Shown: piece after piece, positions 18,233 to 28,571 of the stretch
Position numbering within the stretch: the stretch's first letter is position 1
Layout: each line of letters opens with the position of its first letter
Assembly: GCF_947305105.1 (NCBI RefSeq)
Contig: NZ_CAMZCS010000014.1
Location: 18,441-82,440 of the forward strand
Reading direction: 5' to 3'
DNA: 64,000 nt
Source: an uncultured Fibrobacter sp.
Lineage (GTDB): Bacteria > Fibrobacterota > Fibrobacteria > Fibrobacterales > Fibrobacteraceae
Notes under the pieces: model-generated
The model's database searches: none
Told to the model about the DNA's origin: nothing
What the model saw: only the letters and a program-made list of their open reading frames with translations
Made by a program: the position numbers and the translations under genes

Positions 18233-18664
18233 ATGTCGAAGACAATCAAAATTCAATACCTCGACGATTCCATCCCGAAACTCACTTACGTTGGCGGCAA
18301 GTCCGACTGGATTGACCTCGCGGCGGCGGAGACCGTGGTGCTCAAGGCGGGCGAGTTCAAGCTCATCCACCTGGGTGTCGCGATGAAGTTGCCCGAGGGC
18401 TACGAGGCGCATATCGCCCCGCGCAGTTCCACGTTCAAGAATTTCGGCATTCTGCAGGCGAACTCGGTGGGCGTTGTCGATTCCAGCTACTGCGGCGCGA
18501 ACGACTGGTGGAAAATGCCGGTGTACGCCACCCGTGACGTGACCATCGAGAAGGGAAGCCGCATCGCGCAGTTCCGCATCATGGAAATCCAGCCGACGCT
18601 CACCTTCGAAGAAGGCTCGCTCGACGGCGCCGACCGCGGCGGCTTCGGCAGCACGGGTATCTAA
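18233..18664 (+). CDS. dut: dUTP diphosphatase
   Basis: The 143-residue trimeric dUTPase is of normal length. The five motifs are visible: AGEFKLIHLGVAMKLP (1), APRSSTFKNFGI (2), GVVDSSYCGANDWW (3), KGSRIAQFRI (4) and DRGGFGSTG (5, the Gly-rich phosphate lid). It hydrolyses dUTP to dUMP and PPi, keeping uracil out of DNA. GC and codon use are higher than in the preceding FISUMP gene, which suggests the latter is the newer neighbour. Confidence 0.95.
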   Translation: MSKTIKIQYLDDSIPKLTYVGGKSDWIDLAAAETVVLKAGEFKLIHLGVAMKLPEGYEAHIAPRSSTFKNFGILQANSVGVVDSSYCGANDWWKMPVYATRDVTIEKGSRIAQFRIMEIQPTLTFEEGSLDGADRGGFGSTGI

Positions 18665-18808
18665 TTTTCACCCTATAGACAATCTGTTCCTTTTACAAAT
18701 TTGTCCATAAGTTCAACGTCGTTGACGCGTTTGTATTGTTTTTGTAACTTTATTGTATCTTTTCATTTGGACGTTTTTTTGCGTCTAAAACAATAAAAGG
18801 AATAGAAT

Positions 18809-21800
18809 ATGGGAAAAAGTCAACAATTGTGGTTTGCCCGCTGGGGCTTGGCCTTAATTACGGTGTTATTTATGGCGGCAACGCCGTTTGCTCAGGATTC
18901 CGCTTCTGTCGTTCCTGAACTCGCCATCACCGAGCAGCCCGCCGCTATTTCCATTGCAGAAAAGGACAAGCCGGTTACGATCACTTTCGCAGCCCAGAAG
19001 GGTGAAGAAACTGTCTCGTACCAGTGGTTCAAGTCTGCCGACGGCTCTACGGAAAACGCAGAAGCCATCGAAGGGGCCAACGAAGGCTCGTTCAGCACGG
19101 ACGTGTTTACCGAACAGGAAATCCGTTACTATTTCTGCGTCGCGACGGTTGGCGAAGAAACCGTGACCTCGGATGTCGCGGCCGTGGCCTACACGGGACT
19201 CCCGGTGCTGTACGTGAATACGCCAAAGGGTGTTGAAATCACGTCAAAAGAGGACTGGACCAAGAAAACGTTCTTGACCTTGAGAGACGCCGGAAAAGCT
19301 GATTGGAATTTTGAAGATGTGCAGACAAGCATCCGTGGTCGTGGCAACTCGACTTGGGAACAGGATAAAAAGCCTTATGCTCTTAAATTGAATGACAAAC
19401 GGGAAATCATGGGCATGTCCAAGCACAAACGCTGGGTTTTGATTGCCAATTATCTGGACAACAGTTTCCTGAAGAACCACATGGCCTTCTTCTTGAGCAA
19501 AAATCTCAAAATGGATTACACGGTCAAAGGAAAGTATGTGAACCTTGTGTTCAACGGTGTTTACCGAGGCCTTTACTGGCTGGGTGAAGCAATCAAGGTC
19601 GACAAGGCTCGCGTGAACATCTACGATGGCGAAGACGGAATGACCGACAATCAGGACAAGGACCTTTTGATCGAGATGGACAACCATTACGATGAAATCG
19701 TCAAGTTTACGAGCTCGATTCGAGAAATGCCCTACATGGTCAAGAACGACGATTATTTCTACGACGAAGATAATGATAACAACATGACCAGCGGAGGCTA
19801 TGCCCGTATCAAGCGTTTCCAGGACAAGATCAAGGCTCTGGAAAAACTGCTTTATCCGGACTACGTGGACGGAATGAACACCAATGATTGCGCTGCTCCC
19901 GATGAAGCATACACGAAAGTCATCGATGTTAAATCCTGGGCCAAGTTCTGGCTCATCAACGAAATCATGGACAATACGGAATTGAATGAACCCAAGAGTG
20001 CGTATTTCTCCTATGTGCACAAGGATGAGGGTGATGTATTCAAAGCAGGCCCCGCATGGGATTTCGATGCCGGTGCGTCGACAGACAACGCTCCCGTCAA
20101 ACTGGATACCAGCATCTATTACAACGCATTGTTCAAGTCCCCGCTGTTTATCTCGGCATTGGAAGAAGTTTGGGAAGAATACAAATCCATGATTGACGCA
20201 AGCAAGATCAATGCCGAAATTGACCTCATGCGCGATACCTTGAAGGTCGCAGCAAAGGTCGATAGCCTGAGGTGGGGTGTCCATTTGGACCTCTCCGGAA
20301 TCGAGCGTCCCGATTATGACGCCTATGTGGATTTCCTCAAGTCTTCCTTGGACAACAAGTTTGCCGTCGTCAGTGACTATATATCGGCTCTGCCCCAGAA
20401 AGAGACCATATCTCCGAAATTGGCTCTTGCTACCGATACGTTCGAATATAACGGTGCCGAGAACAAGCCCGCCGTCTTGATTACAGATGAAGGGAACGAA
20501 CTTGTCGAAGGGGAAGACTATGTCATAACTTACGCAGACAATATTGATGCCGGAACCGCAAGGGCAATTTTCAATGGTATTGGGAATTATGCGGGCTGGC
20601 AGGAACTTCCGTTCACGATTACTCCGAAGCCGGCCACTGTGTACGTTATAGATACACTAAAGATGTATGGCGAAAGCGACCCTGAATTACCTTATCGTGT
20701 TGAAGGCCTTGTCGAACGCGATGGAGTCATGGAAACCGTGGTAAATCTGGAATTGTTCCGTGCTCCGGGCGATACCGTGGGCATATACGGCATTAGCACC
20801 GCATGGAGCATGATTCCCAACAGCAACTACGACTTGAAAGCAATACCCGGCTGGTTTAGAATCGTTCCGGATAGTACGGAAATTCTCGTTACTGTCACCG
20901 GACATAAGGATTCCTTGGTGTATGACGGCACAGAACAATCCGTAAGCGGTTTCGACATGGTCTCCAACCGGGAAGCCTATTCCGTTGATTTTGTCAAGTA
21001 CACAGGCGATTCCACCGTCACCGGAACCAATGCCGGGACCTACGCGATGGGTCTTGCCGACAGCAACTTTGCAAACACCTCCAAGAACTACTCGAACGTA
21101 TCGTTTGTTATCGACGACGGAAAACTCGAAGTCCTCCCGAAGCCGGTCTCCTTGACCATTGCTAACGCCTCCAAGACCTACGGAGAAGAAGACCCTGAAT
21201 TCACCTATACGACCGAAGGCCTCCTCACGTTCAATGAAGTCGAGGACTCCCTGAAGAACGTGACGCTCACGCGCGAAGAAGGAACGGATGCGGGCGAATA
21301 CGCCATCACGGCTAATGTCGATGCCGATTCCAATGCCAACTATGCTGTGAAGGTCAATAACGGCGTGTTTACGATCAATCCGGACACGACGAAGGTTGTC
21401 GTCACTATCAAGGGCCATGTGGATACTTTGACATTCAACGGCAAGAATCAGTCTGTACACGGCTTTGATTTTGCCTCCAGCAATGAGGCCTATACATTGG
21501 ATTTTGTCAACTTCACTGGTGATTCGGTTGCAACTGGAAAGGATGCAAAACAGTTTACGATGGAACTTGCCGATACAAATTTCAAGAATGTATCTGTCAA
21601 TTATTCCAACGTGGAGTTCAATGTTAAAAATGGAAATCTCGTGATTCTCCCGAAGCCGGTTACCCTGACTGTTGCGAACGTATCCAAAACATACGGAGAT
21701 AAGGACCCGGAACTCACGTATACCGTAGAAGGGCTTGTTAAGATTGATACGGTTCAAGATGAGTTGAAAGACGTGACGCTGAAGCGCAAGTCGGGTGAGG

Positions 21801-22411
21801 ATGTTGGTGAATATTCCATTACCGCTTCTGTAAAGGGCAAGTCCAATCCGAACTATATCGTTTCTACGACCAAGGGCGTGTTCAAGATTAACCCGGATAC
21901 GACGAAGATTGTCGTCACCATCAAGGGCCATGTGGATACGGTGGAATACGATGGCAAGAAGCATACTGTACACGGCTTTGACTTCTCTTCGGACTGCAGC
22001 TCCTATTCGATTGATCTTGTCTCCTTTGGGGGCGATTCCGTTGTGTCTGGGACCAAGGTCAAAACCTATTCGATGGGGCTGACTTCCGATCAATTCAAGA
22101 ATTCTTCGGCAAATTATTCTAATGTGGTGTTCAAGGTCAAAGACGGAAATCTCGTCATCGTGAAACCGAAAGAACAGGATGGCCTGATCGCTTCTCCATC
22201 TAGAGCGACGCTTTTGAGGTTGACGACAATGGACCGCCGCATTCAGGTGAACAGCACCATGATGGGCAAGCCTTATGCCGTCTTTGACATGCAGGGTGTT
22301 GTCGTGCAGTCCGGCCGTGTGGATGCGGCAAGCTTCGAAATTCCTGTTTCGAAGTCGGGTGTCTACATGGTCCGTGTGGGTTCCTTGGCCCAGCGCGTGA
22401 ACGTCAAGTAA
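18809..22411 (+). CDS. CotH-kinase-like surface protein with MBG repeats and C-terminal sorting-like domain
   Basis: The 1200-residue protein starts with a signal peptide (ending TPFAQ). An Ig-like domain (about 35-130) is followed by a CotH-type domain (about 130-525) with RGRGNSTWEQDKKPYALKL split as RGRGNSTW and KKPYALKL, and GPAWDFDAG. CotH proteins are atypical kinases; here one may act in cell-surface or spore-coat-like assembly. Next come three MBG-type repeats (PKPVSLTIANASKTYG, PKPVTLTVANVSKTYG, about 560-1130), interleaved with KGHVDTL...GFDF units. The last ~65 residues (MDRRIQVNSTM...YMVRVGSLAQRVNVK) resemble a type IX secretion sorting domain. A terminator follows. Confidence 0.88.
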   Translation: MGKSQQLWFARWGLALITVLFMAATPFAQDSASVVPELAITEQPAAISIAEKDKPVTITFAAQKGEETVSYQWFKSADGSTENAEAIEGANEGSFSTDVFTEQEIRYYFCVATVGEETVTSDVAAVAYTGLPVLYVNTPKGVEITSKEDWTKKTFLTLRDAGKADWNFEDVQTSIRGRGNSTWEQDKKPYALKLNDKREIMGMSKHKRWVLIANYLDNSFLKNHMAFFLSKNLKMDYTVKGKYVNLVFNGVYRGLYWLGEAIKVDKARVNIYDGEDGMTDNQDKDLLIEMDNHYDEIVKFTSSIREMPYMVKNDDYFYDEDNDNNMTSGGYARIKRFQDKIKALEKLLYPDYVDGMNTNDCAAPDEAYTKVIDVKSWAKFWLINEIMDNTELNEPKSAYFSYVHKDEGDVFKAGPAWDFDAGASTDNAPVKLDTSIYYNALFKSPLFISALEEVWEEYKSMIDASKINAEIDLMRDTLKVAAKVDSLRWGVHLDLSGIERPDYDAYVDFLKSSLDNKFAVVSDYISALPQKETISPKLALATDTFEYNGAENKPAVLITDEGNELVEGEDYVITYADNIDAGTARAIFNGIGNYAGWQELPFTITPKPATVYVIDTLKMYGESDPELPYRVEGLVERDGVMETVVNLELFRAPGDTVGIYGISTAWSMIPNSNYDLKAIPGWFRIVPDSTEILVTVTGHKDSLVYDGTEQSVSGFDMVSNREAYSVDFVKYTGDSTVTGTNAGTYAMGLADSNFANTSKNYSNVSFVIDDGKLEVLPKPVSLTIANASKTYGEEDPEFTYTTEGLLTFNEVEDSLKNVTLTREEGTDAGEYAITANVDADSNANYAVKVNNGVFTINPDTTKVVVTIKGHVDTLTFNGKNQSVHGFDFASSNEAYTLDFVNFTGDSVATGKDAKQFTMELADTNFKNVSVNYSNVEFNVKNGNLVILPKPVTLTVANVSKTYGDKDPELTYTVEGLVKIDTVQDELKDVTLKRKSGEDVGEYSITASVKGKSNPNYIVSTTKGVFKINPDTTKIVVTIKGHVDTVEYDGKKHTVHGFDFSSDCSSYSIDLVSFGGDSVVSGTKVKTYSMGLTSDQFKNSSANYSNVVFKVKDGNLVIVKPKEQDGLIASPSRATLLRLTTMDRRIQVNSTMMGKPYAVFDMQGVVVQSGRVDAASFEIPVSKSGVYMVRVGSLAQRVNVK

Positions 22412-22442
22412 TTCTCTTTCAAAACATCTTTAACCAAAGACG

Positions 22443-22473
22443 GGGCCTGCGTAAAAAGCGCAGGTCCTGTTTT
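22443..22473 (+). terminator. Terminator after CotH/MBG gene
   Basis: GGGCCTGCG pairs with CGCAGGTCC (one G-T) around a short A-rich loop, followed by TGTTTTA. Confidence 0.7.
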
Positions 22474-22532
22474 ATGTAGCGGAACATGTAGAGCCAAACA
22501 TGGATGTCGTGAAAAAAACTATTTTGTGGAAG

Positions 22533-23444
22533 ATGATGAACCTTATTAAAAAAATGTTGTTTGCCGCCAGCATCGCCCTGTCGTTGTCTGGCTGTCTCAT
22601 AGAATCCCTGGATGACGAATCCGATTATTGCGATACGCATGAATGCCTGCCTTCTACCGAAATCCGCCATCGTCCGACCTCGTTTGCGATTGAATTGCGG
22701 GCTGACGATTCTTCCCAGGTCGCGAAGCTTTACACGGTTGACTGCAAATACCTTCCTGGTGAAGATTCCTCAAAGTTCAGCACCTTCTGTGTCGATAGCG
22801 TCAAGTATGGCGATAGCGACGAACTGCACTATCTGCCGCAAAAAAGCAAGCACGAGGAAGACACCGGAGACCTGGAAGTTGCCGTAAACGGCACCCTGCG
22901 GCCACAATTCGCAGATATCCCGATGGATGATGATGGACACTTGCGATTTACCCTTGTCGACCACAATAACGAGGAAAAACCGTTTGATCTAGACCTGTCG
23001 GATTATATCGGTATCTACGAGCTCCATGGGGATACTTTTGATTTTGTATTTCCGCCTTATACCAAATTTACAGCATACAGTTACGACAGCACTTTTGACA
23101 TAAGCCAATTGCCCAAATCCTTTACTACAACTAAGGAAGACGACTGTTTCTATTACACGGTTTCCCTTGACGATATGGGTCATGAGGATAGATTTACGTT
23201 GAGCAGGTCCTGCTACAAGATGGAGCTTTCCGATGCAAACGGGTCTCTTTCGCTTTCCAATTTATATTCCCTTCCCCGAATGAAGGAATCCGTAAGAGAT
23301 TCGCTACCTCAGGCGGATAGGGAAGAAATGCGGCACTTGCGGACAATCCGTCATCCATGGCATACAGAAACCCGCCTCGATAAACAGGGCCCCGATGGCG
23401 AAGACGATTTTACCATATTTGTGATTTACGGCGGATATCGGTAG
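22533..23444 (+). CDS. Hypothetical lipoprotein
   Basis: I chose ATG 22533 (303 residues) because MMNLIKKMLFAASIALS followed by lipobox LSGC is a compact lipoprotein signal. The frame is open to ATG 22500, and neither start has a strong Shine-Dalgarno site. The mature part has early Cys residues (YCDTHECLPS, DCKYLPG, FCVDSVK) and then an all-beta, acidic sequence to IVIYGGYR-like end FVIYGGYR. No repeats or FISUMP motif are present. It stands between the CotH gene terminator and a 301-nt gap. Family not recognised. Confidence 0.75.
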   Translation: MMNLIKKMLFAASIALSLSGCLIESLDDESDYCDTHECLPSTEIRHRPTSFAIELRADDSSQVAKLYTVDCKYLPGEDSSKFSTFCVDSVKYGDSDELHYLPQKSKHEEDTGDLEVAVNGTLRPQFADIPMDDDGHLRFTLVDHNNEEKPFDLDLSDYIGIYELHGDTFDFVFPPYTKFTAYSYDSTFDISQLPKSFTTTKEDDCFYYTVSLDDMGHEDRFTLSRSCYKMELSDANGSLSLSNLYSLPRMKESVRDSLPQADREEMRHLRTIRHPWHTETRLDKQGPDGEDDFTIFVIYGGYR

Positions 23445-23745
23445 TTGCCGTAATCCCAATTTTACGTAGTTTTTGGCCGCTTTGGCTATCTTGACCTTTG
23501 CTGTGTTTTTTGTAGCTATACGGGTCGGCTCGACAGAATTGAATAAACGTGTGCAAATGTGCAGTGTTTGGCGCGGGCTTTGTACTCTTTCTTTGCCATC
23601 GGTGATTTGCGTTTGAGCCCCTTTTGCTGATGATACTTATGGAATGGCTGTATGCGTATGCCATGGGGGTGTATTTTTTATCACTTTCGTGTGTGCAAGT
23701 TGTTGATTTTTACTAGATTATGAAACTGAGTACCAAGGATTAGAG
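23445..23745. other. 301-nt intergenic region, nothing firm
   Basis: I see no gene, tRNA-like fold, strong hairpin or repeat. The last ~100 bases become AT-rich (TTGATTTTTACTAGATT), which is where a promoter for the mglA operon would be expected. An AAGGA site precedes the mglA ATG. Confidence 0.6.
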
Positions 23746-24744
23746 ATGTCTTCTATAAATTTTGCAACACGTGAAATTAGCTGTAAGGTGGTTTATTACG
23801 GACCTGGTTTGAGCGGCAAGACGACAAACTTGCAAGTCATTCACCAGAAAATGCCACAGGACAAGCGCACCGACATGGTTTCGCTTGCGACAGAAGGCGA
23901 CCGTACCCTGTTTTTCGACTTCCTTCCTTTGAATCTTGGCGACATTAAGGGCTTTAAAACTCGTTTTCAGCTGTATACGGTTCCCGGTCAGGTTTATTAC
24001 AACAGTACGCGAAAGCTTGTTCTTCGCGGTGTCGATGGTATCGTTTTTGTGGCTGACTCCCAGCGTTCCCGCCAGGCGGAAAACATCGAGAGTTTACAGA
24101 ACCTGAGGCAGAATCTTCAGGATTACGGGATGGACTTGGACGATCTTCCGTTCGTGCTCCAGTACAACAAGCGCGACATGGAAAACGTTTTTACACTGGA
24201 CGAGATGAATGCGGAATTGAATCCGAACAAGGTCCCGTTCTTCCCGGCTACAGCCCACAACGGCAAAGGGGTCGTGACAACGCTCAAGACCATTGCCATG
24301 CTTGTGATCGAGAAGTTTAACGTGAAGCAGGGATTCCTCCGCAAGGCCGCCGAAAGCGTGAACAACACGGGCGTCCACAGCGTTTCCCTGACCAAGGATG
24401 GCGTATCTGTCGCTAATGAACAGCATCAACAGCAGCCGCAGCAACAACAACCGCCGCGTGCGCCTGCGGCGCCTCCTGCTGCGGCCCCGCATCAGGAACG
24501 CCAGGCATCTCCGTTCCGGATGCCGTCGTTCGCTGCAAAGCCGCCAAGTGGCAATGTTTCGTCTAGCGGTGCCAGTTCGGGGTCGGGCCTGTTCCAGAAG
24601 GGGGCCACATCGTCCCCGTTCGGACGTCCACGCGCAGTCGCTCCGTCCCGCATGCCTACATTCGGTCGTGAACTTTCCAAGCCCAACCAGGATGTGTCGG
24701 ACGACGATATCGAATTGCGCCCGTACATTCCCAAGAAGAAGTAG
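23746..24744 (+). CDS. mglA: MglA-family small Ras-like GTPase with C-terminal extension
   Basis: Residues 1-195 match bacterial MglA closely: P-loop GPGLSGKT at 19-26, switch region [27 protein letters not shown] (Walker B/PGQ), and NKRD guanine-specificity motif. MglA controls cell polarity and, in Myxococcus, gliding and twitching motility, cycling between GTP and GDP states. After residue ~195 this protein carries about 135 extra residues rich in Gln, Pro, Ala and Ser ending [10 protein letters not shown], which typical ~195-residue MglA lacks. The mglB-like gene follows after 36 nt. The operon then encodes envelope proteins. Confidence 0.92.
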   Translation: MSSINFATREISCKVVYYGPGLSGKTTNLQVIHQKMPQDKRTDMVSLATEGDRTLFFDFLPLNLGDIKGFKTRFQLYTVPGQVYYNSTRKLVLRGVDGIVFVADSQRSRQAENIESLQNLRQNLQDYGMDLDDLPFVLQYNKRDMENVFTLDEMNAELNPNKVPFFPATAHNGKGVVTTLKTIAMLVIEKFNVKQGFLRKAAESVNNTGVHSVSLTKDGVSVANEQHQQQPQQQQPPRAPAAPPAAAPHQERQASPFRMPSFAAKPPSGNVSSSGASSGSGLFQKGATSSPFGRPRAVAPSRMPTFGRELSKPNQDVSDDDIELRPYIPKKK

Positions 24745-24780
24745 GCGGCAACAAGTTTATTTGAGGCAAATAGGTTTATC

Positions 24781-25200
24781 ATGAGTGATTTTACGATTTA
24801 TTCGGAAGATGCCGGCAAGGTTCGCCGTCTTATGCTTGCTTACCAGGCAAGCGTCAAGGCTGAATACATTGTTCTTTGCCATCGTGACGGTTCCATTATT
24901 GCCGAAGTGGGTTCTATCGGGACCGATGCGACTCCGCTTGCCGTTCTCAGCACGGCTTCGTTTGACTCTGCTCGCCAGATTGGCATGATGCTCGGTGGCG
25001 AAAATTTCCAGTCTGTTTCGTATGGCGGCGAAAACCGCTCCATCTATATTGCTCCGGTGGACCAGGCTTTGCTCTTGGTGCAAATTTTCCCGGGTTCCCG
25101 CCTTCCGAACCGTATTGAAGATTTTAACCGCATGCTTGTCGAAAAACTTGTCGACGCGGTTCCCGCGTTTACCCAGAATACCAGCAGGCTGGTTCGATAG
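24781..25200 (+). CDS. mglB: Roadblock/LC7-domain protein, MglB-like
   Basis: A 139-residue Roadblock/LC7 protein (YIVLCHRDGSIIAEVGS and ENRSIYIAPVDQALLLVQIF are the typical core strands). MglB proteins are GTPase-activating partners of MglA, acting as dimers beside the switch regions. The adjacent MglA-like GTPase makes this role likely. C-terminal helix to residue 139 is of ordinary length. The stop TAG overlaps the Shine-Dalgarno site of the next gene. Confidence 0.88.
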   Translation: MSDFTIYSEDAGKVRRLMLAYQASVKAEYIVLCHRDGSIIAEVGSIGTDATPLAVLSTASFDSARQIGMMLGGENFQSVSYGGENRSIYIAPVDQALLLVQIFPGSRLPNRIEDFNRMLVEKLVDAVPAFTQNTSRLVR

Positions 25201-25208
25201 GAGTGTCT

Positions 25209-25670
25209 GTGGCAGGGCTTCCGCCACTACGTTATCTTAGAAAGACGACAATCATTGTCATTGTCGTTTTTTTGGCTTTCTTGGTACACCGTGTGGTGAA
25301 TTCCCTGATGGAAAACGAGGTTGTTCAGGATGTCGATGAAGCTGAACTTTCACTTGTTCAGAGCGTCATCTGTCGCCATATCGTGAGCGGCTCCCCGTTT
25401 GGCCAAGACAGCGTTTTCGAAGAAAATATCCGACTCTATTTCTATACTGCAATCCCCAATATCAAGGATTACAAGGACGACACGTTGCTCACGGTCTGGT
25501 ATCGCGGACTCGATACCGTGCAGACCGTCCCTTGCAGTTTGACGGGTGACGTGTGCTTTTCCATGATAGCGCCGTCGCTGCTCCAGCCTGGCGAGTGGAG
25601 CGTCGATTTGGTCGACAAGCAGAGGCTGCTTTCCAGCCGCCAATTCCGTATTGAACCTGCCGAAAGGTAA
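25209..25670 (+). CDS. Single-pass membrane protein, DUF2914-like
   Basis: I chose GTG 25209 because AGGAG (25199-25203) then has a 5-nt spacing; the in-frame GTG at 25203 would overlap it. The 153-residue product has one N-terminal membrane helix (TTIIVIVVFLAFLVHRVV) and a ~100-residue periplasmic domain with RLYFYTAIPN, LLTVWYRGLDTV and PGEWSVDLVD, a pattern resembling the DUF2914 fold seen in envelope proteins. The domain call is from memory of the pattern, not a search. It sits inside the mgl operon, 12 nt before the large barrel gene. Confidence 0.8.
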   Translation: MAGLPPLRYLRKTTIIVIVVFLAFLVHRVVNSLMENEVVQDVDEAELSLVQSVICRHIVSGSPFGQDSVFEENIRLYFYTAIPNIKDYKDDTLLTVWYRGLDTVQTVPCSLTGDVCFSMIAPSLLQPGEWSVDLVDKQRLLSSRQFRIEPAER

Positions 25671-25682
25671 TAGGTAGCCCTC

Positions 25683-28556
25683 ATGCGTTTTTCCGTGAGC
25701 TTGGCTTTGCTTGCCGCGGGTTGTGCGTTTGCCTTGGATGTCGATTCTCTCCCCGTATGGAACCCGGATTACCTTGTTCGTGGTAACGCTCCGTTGTACC
25801 CTACGGATACGACGGATATTTCGCATTCTAAATTGGTGACTCACGGTTACAAGACGATGCAGGTAACTGTGGGTGATGGCGGTACGCAGGTGGATCAGGA
25901 AATGCGGCTGAGTATTCAGGGCAACTTGACCGACAGCGTCTATGTCGATGCGCTCCTCTCGGATGTCGACCGCAAGGCGGGGGAGCAGACGACCGCGACA
26001 TTGCAAGAAGTGGACCAGATTTATTTTAGGGTGGAATCTCCGCATTTTTTGCTGCACCTAGGTGATTTTACCTGGCACGACGAATCGATGGGTTTGTTCG
26101 GGTTCGAACGTTCTACGCTCGGTGCAATGGTTGGTGCGCGGGCGGGGTATTCCGAGGTGCGCGGCGCCGTGGGTACCGACGAGGTGGAACGTTACTCTGT
26201 GACATTCAATGGGGTGCGTGGCCAGCGAGAAGGCTATTCCATTGGCACGGGGGGTAACTACCTTTCTGTGGTGCCTGGGTCGGAGAAGGTCTGGTTGAAC
26301 GGCATTGAACTGGAACGAGGCAAAGATTATGTTGTCAACTATGCGGGTGGCTTGCTCGATTTCAAAGGGACGCTTGTTCCCGGCAACGACGACGAAATCC
26401 GCGTAGATTACGATGCTTACGACGATGATAATGTTTATACAATGTATGCGGCCAAGGCGAAATACCGTCACCCGAACATCCACATGGATGTTTCTGGGTT
26501 CAGGCTGGAAAACGACGTGAAGCGCCTGAGGCATAATAGCTGGACCGATGACGATTACCGCTTGCTGAAAAATGACGATGGCGGGGAACTGGAACGCGAT
26601 GATTCGCTGGGCCACCTCGCTAGGCCCACCCAGACCGATAGGATGGGGGCGAGGCTCCGCTTGCAGGCGGATCATCGCTTCTATGCCGACCTCGAAACGG
26701 CCTTGGGCCGGAAGGATTCCAATATAGTGTCCGACAAGGTGGATGGCCCGGAAGGGCGCGCTTTCCGCTGGTACGTGACTTCGGACTCTTCTTATGGATT
26801 GCGCAAGTTCCCGCTCTCAATTTCGGTGTACGGGAACTATATCGGCGAGGAATTCGGCAGTTCTGAGTTTGTCGGGACCGACCGGGATTGGAATTCGTAT
26901 AAACTTATTGACGAGTGGGATTTGGACAGTAACGGCATTTCAGGGAATTTGAGACACGATGAACTTGCCTTGCGTATGAGGCTTTGGGATAATTTGTTCT
27001 CTACGGTGAAATGGGGCTACCGCCGTGCCGATGGCGAAGAGTGGAATTCTTCGAGAACGGCTGTGGGCTTGACTCACTCGGATAGGGCGATCCATAGCGA
27101 ACTGGAACTGATTCGCGTCGCTTCGGTGCAAGAGTTGGAACGCACTCGTTACCAGGCGACCGCCAATGCGGAGTTCAGGCAAGGCTTTGTCCGGCCTTTT
27201 GGCGAGATGGATTTCCGCTATACGGAAAGCGATTCTATTGCACGGAAGGGTGACCCCTTGTACGAGGTGGGGTATGGAAGGTCGTTGGGCGGGATTGCCT
27301 TGGTGGACGACGGCTGGAATATTCGCGAAGCGCTGGGGACAAAACTTGCAAAGAAACGCGAGCGGGCCGAAAGGGAAAGCGAGTGGGAAGATTCCCTCGT
27401 GACCTATGTGTGGCAGCAGTCTGCCGACGCGAACTGGAAGTATTTCCAATTGACGCACATGTTGCAGTACGAATATTCTAAGCTTGCAGAAGAAGGCGAT
27501 CAAGATGCGTGGGTGGGCGAACTCAATGCGAATTTCGGGAACCGGAACGAATGTGTTTACGGCAACGTGGCGTACAAACTGGGCATGACAGAGGAACAGA
27601 CTTACGTGTCGGTGTACAAGGCTGTAGCTCCGGGTACGGGCGACGTGCGTTACGATAGCCTCACGGGCGTGTTTATCGAGGGCGTAGATAATGGCGATTT
27701 TGTGTACGAGGGCAAGGGCCGCAATGATTCTGTGGGGGCTGTCCTTGCGTCCAATTCGGCATTCAGTGCCGATCTTGAACTAAAACCGGCGCAGGCGTTT
27801 GGGGTAAAGCATGGTATCTTGCGCGATATTGTCTTGGGCGGTTCGTTCAGTTCAGAAGGCGAGGATACGACTGGCAAACATCTCTATTTCCCTCCCGTGA
27901 CGAGTTCTGCGCTCCGTGAAATTTCGTCGGGTACGCTTTCTTGGGAAGGGCGGCTTGAATGGTCTCATCCGAGGGGATTTTCGGCATCGTATTCGCCGGG
28001 TGCAGATTACGAAAAAATGCTTTCGTCCTATTCGTATTTCCGTGAATCGTTCCGCCATGAAGCGACTCTCGGGATGCAGGTGAAGGAGAACCACTATGTC
28101 GGGGCTTCGGGCCAGCTGGAAACGGTTGACTTGACGGCGCTCCAGGTGTTGGAATGGAAAACTCGCGATGGCTCGTTGCGCTACCGATACAGTTTCCTTG
28201 ACGGCTTCCATGTGGAGCCCGGTGCGCGCCTCCGTTATGGCGATGGGCACGACGAAGTGGGCTATGAGTTCGATGCTTTGTTAAGGGAGGGCTCGCTCCG
28301 TGTCGGTTACGAACGCGAAGAGAAGGTCAATGCCTTTGTTCAGTTTGCGGCTGTCCAGATGGAAAGTGGCGGCGACATGATCCCTTACCAGATGATGTCC
28401 GGTTACGGCGAGGGGCGCACATACCGATTAGAAGCGTCGCTTTCGCTTGATTTGAACAAGAATATCTCTGTGGCGTGCCACTATGTGTTGCGTTTTGGTA
28501 ATGCCGAAGAAAATATTTTCCAGAAATTGAGCAGCGAGGCGCGCGCTTATTTCTAG
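25683..28556 (+). CDS. Large outer-membrane beta-barrel protein
   Basis: The 957-residue protein has a signal peptide (MRFSVSLALLAAGCAFA). A beta-rich N-terminal part follows, then a segment near residues 195-245 with GTGGNYLSVVPGSEKVWLNG, RGKDYVVNYAGG and DEIRVDYDAY. That Ig-like/plug pattern recurs in large envelope proteins of the Bacteroidota-Fibrobacterota group. The remaining ~650 residues are alternating aromatic/charged barrel strands, ending SSEARAYF with a terminal Phe as Bam substrates have. It lies between the DUF2914-like gene and an Omp85-like gene, so it may form part of an envelope machine tied to MglAB. Specific role unknown. Confidence 0.85.
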   Translation: MRFSVSLALLAAGCAFALDVDSLPVWNPDYLVRGNAPLYPTDTTDISHSKLVTHGYKTMQVTVGDGGTQVDQEMRLSIQGNLTDSVYVDALLSDVDRKAGEQTTATLQEVDQIYFRVESPHFLLHLGDFTWHDESMGLFGFERSTLGAMVGARAGYSEVRGAVGTDEVERYSVTFNGVRGQREGYSIGTGGNYLSVVPGSEKVWLNGIELERGKDYVVNYAGGLLDFKGTLVPGNDDEIRVDYDAYDDDNVYTMYAAKAKYRHPNIHMDVSGFRLENDVKRLRHNSWTDDDYRLLKNDDGGELERDDSLGHLARPTQTDRMGARLRLQADHRFYADLETALGRKDSNIVSDKVDGPEGRAFRWYVTSDSSYGLRKFPLSISVYGNYIGEEFGSSEFVGTDRDWNSYKLIDEWDLDSNGISGNLRHDELALRMRLWDNLFSTVKWGYRRADGEEWNSSRTAVGLTHSDRAIHSELELIRVASVQELERTRYQATANAEFRQGFVRPFGEMDFRYTESDSIARKGDPLYEVGYGRSLGGIALVDDGWNIREALGTKLAKKRERAERESEWEDSLVTYVWQQSADANWKYFQLTHMLQYEYSKLAEEGDQDAWVGELNANFGNRNECVYGNVAYKLGMTEEQTYVSVYKAVAPGTGDVRYDSLTGVFIEGVDNGDFVYEGKGRNDSVGAVLASNSAFSADLELKPAQAFGVKHGILRDIVLGGSFSSEGEDTTGKHLYFPPVTSSALREISSGTLSWEGRLEWSHPRGFSASYSPGADYEKMLSSYSYFRESFRHEATLGMQVKENHYVGASGQLETVDLTALQVLEWKTRDGSLRYRYSFLDGFHVEPGARLRYGDGHDEVGYEFDALLREGSLRVGYEREEKVNAFVQFAAVQMESGGDMIPYQMMSGYGEGRTYRLEASLSLDLNKNISVACHYVLRFGNAEENIFQKLSSEARAYF

Positions 28557-28571
28557 GGTGAAGAGGATTTG

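Noticed and set aside
20687..22093. Minus-strand 468-codon open frame in the MBG repeats
   Set aside because: The repeated sense sequence repeats the same stop-free antisense; no independent coding evidence.
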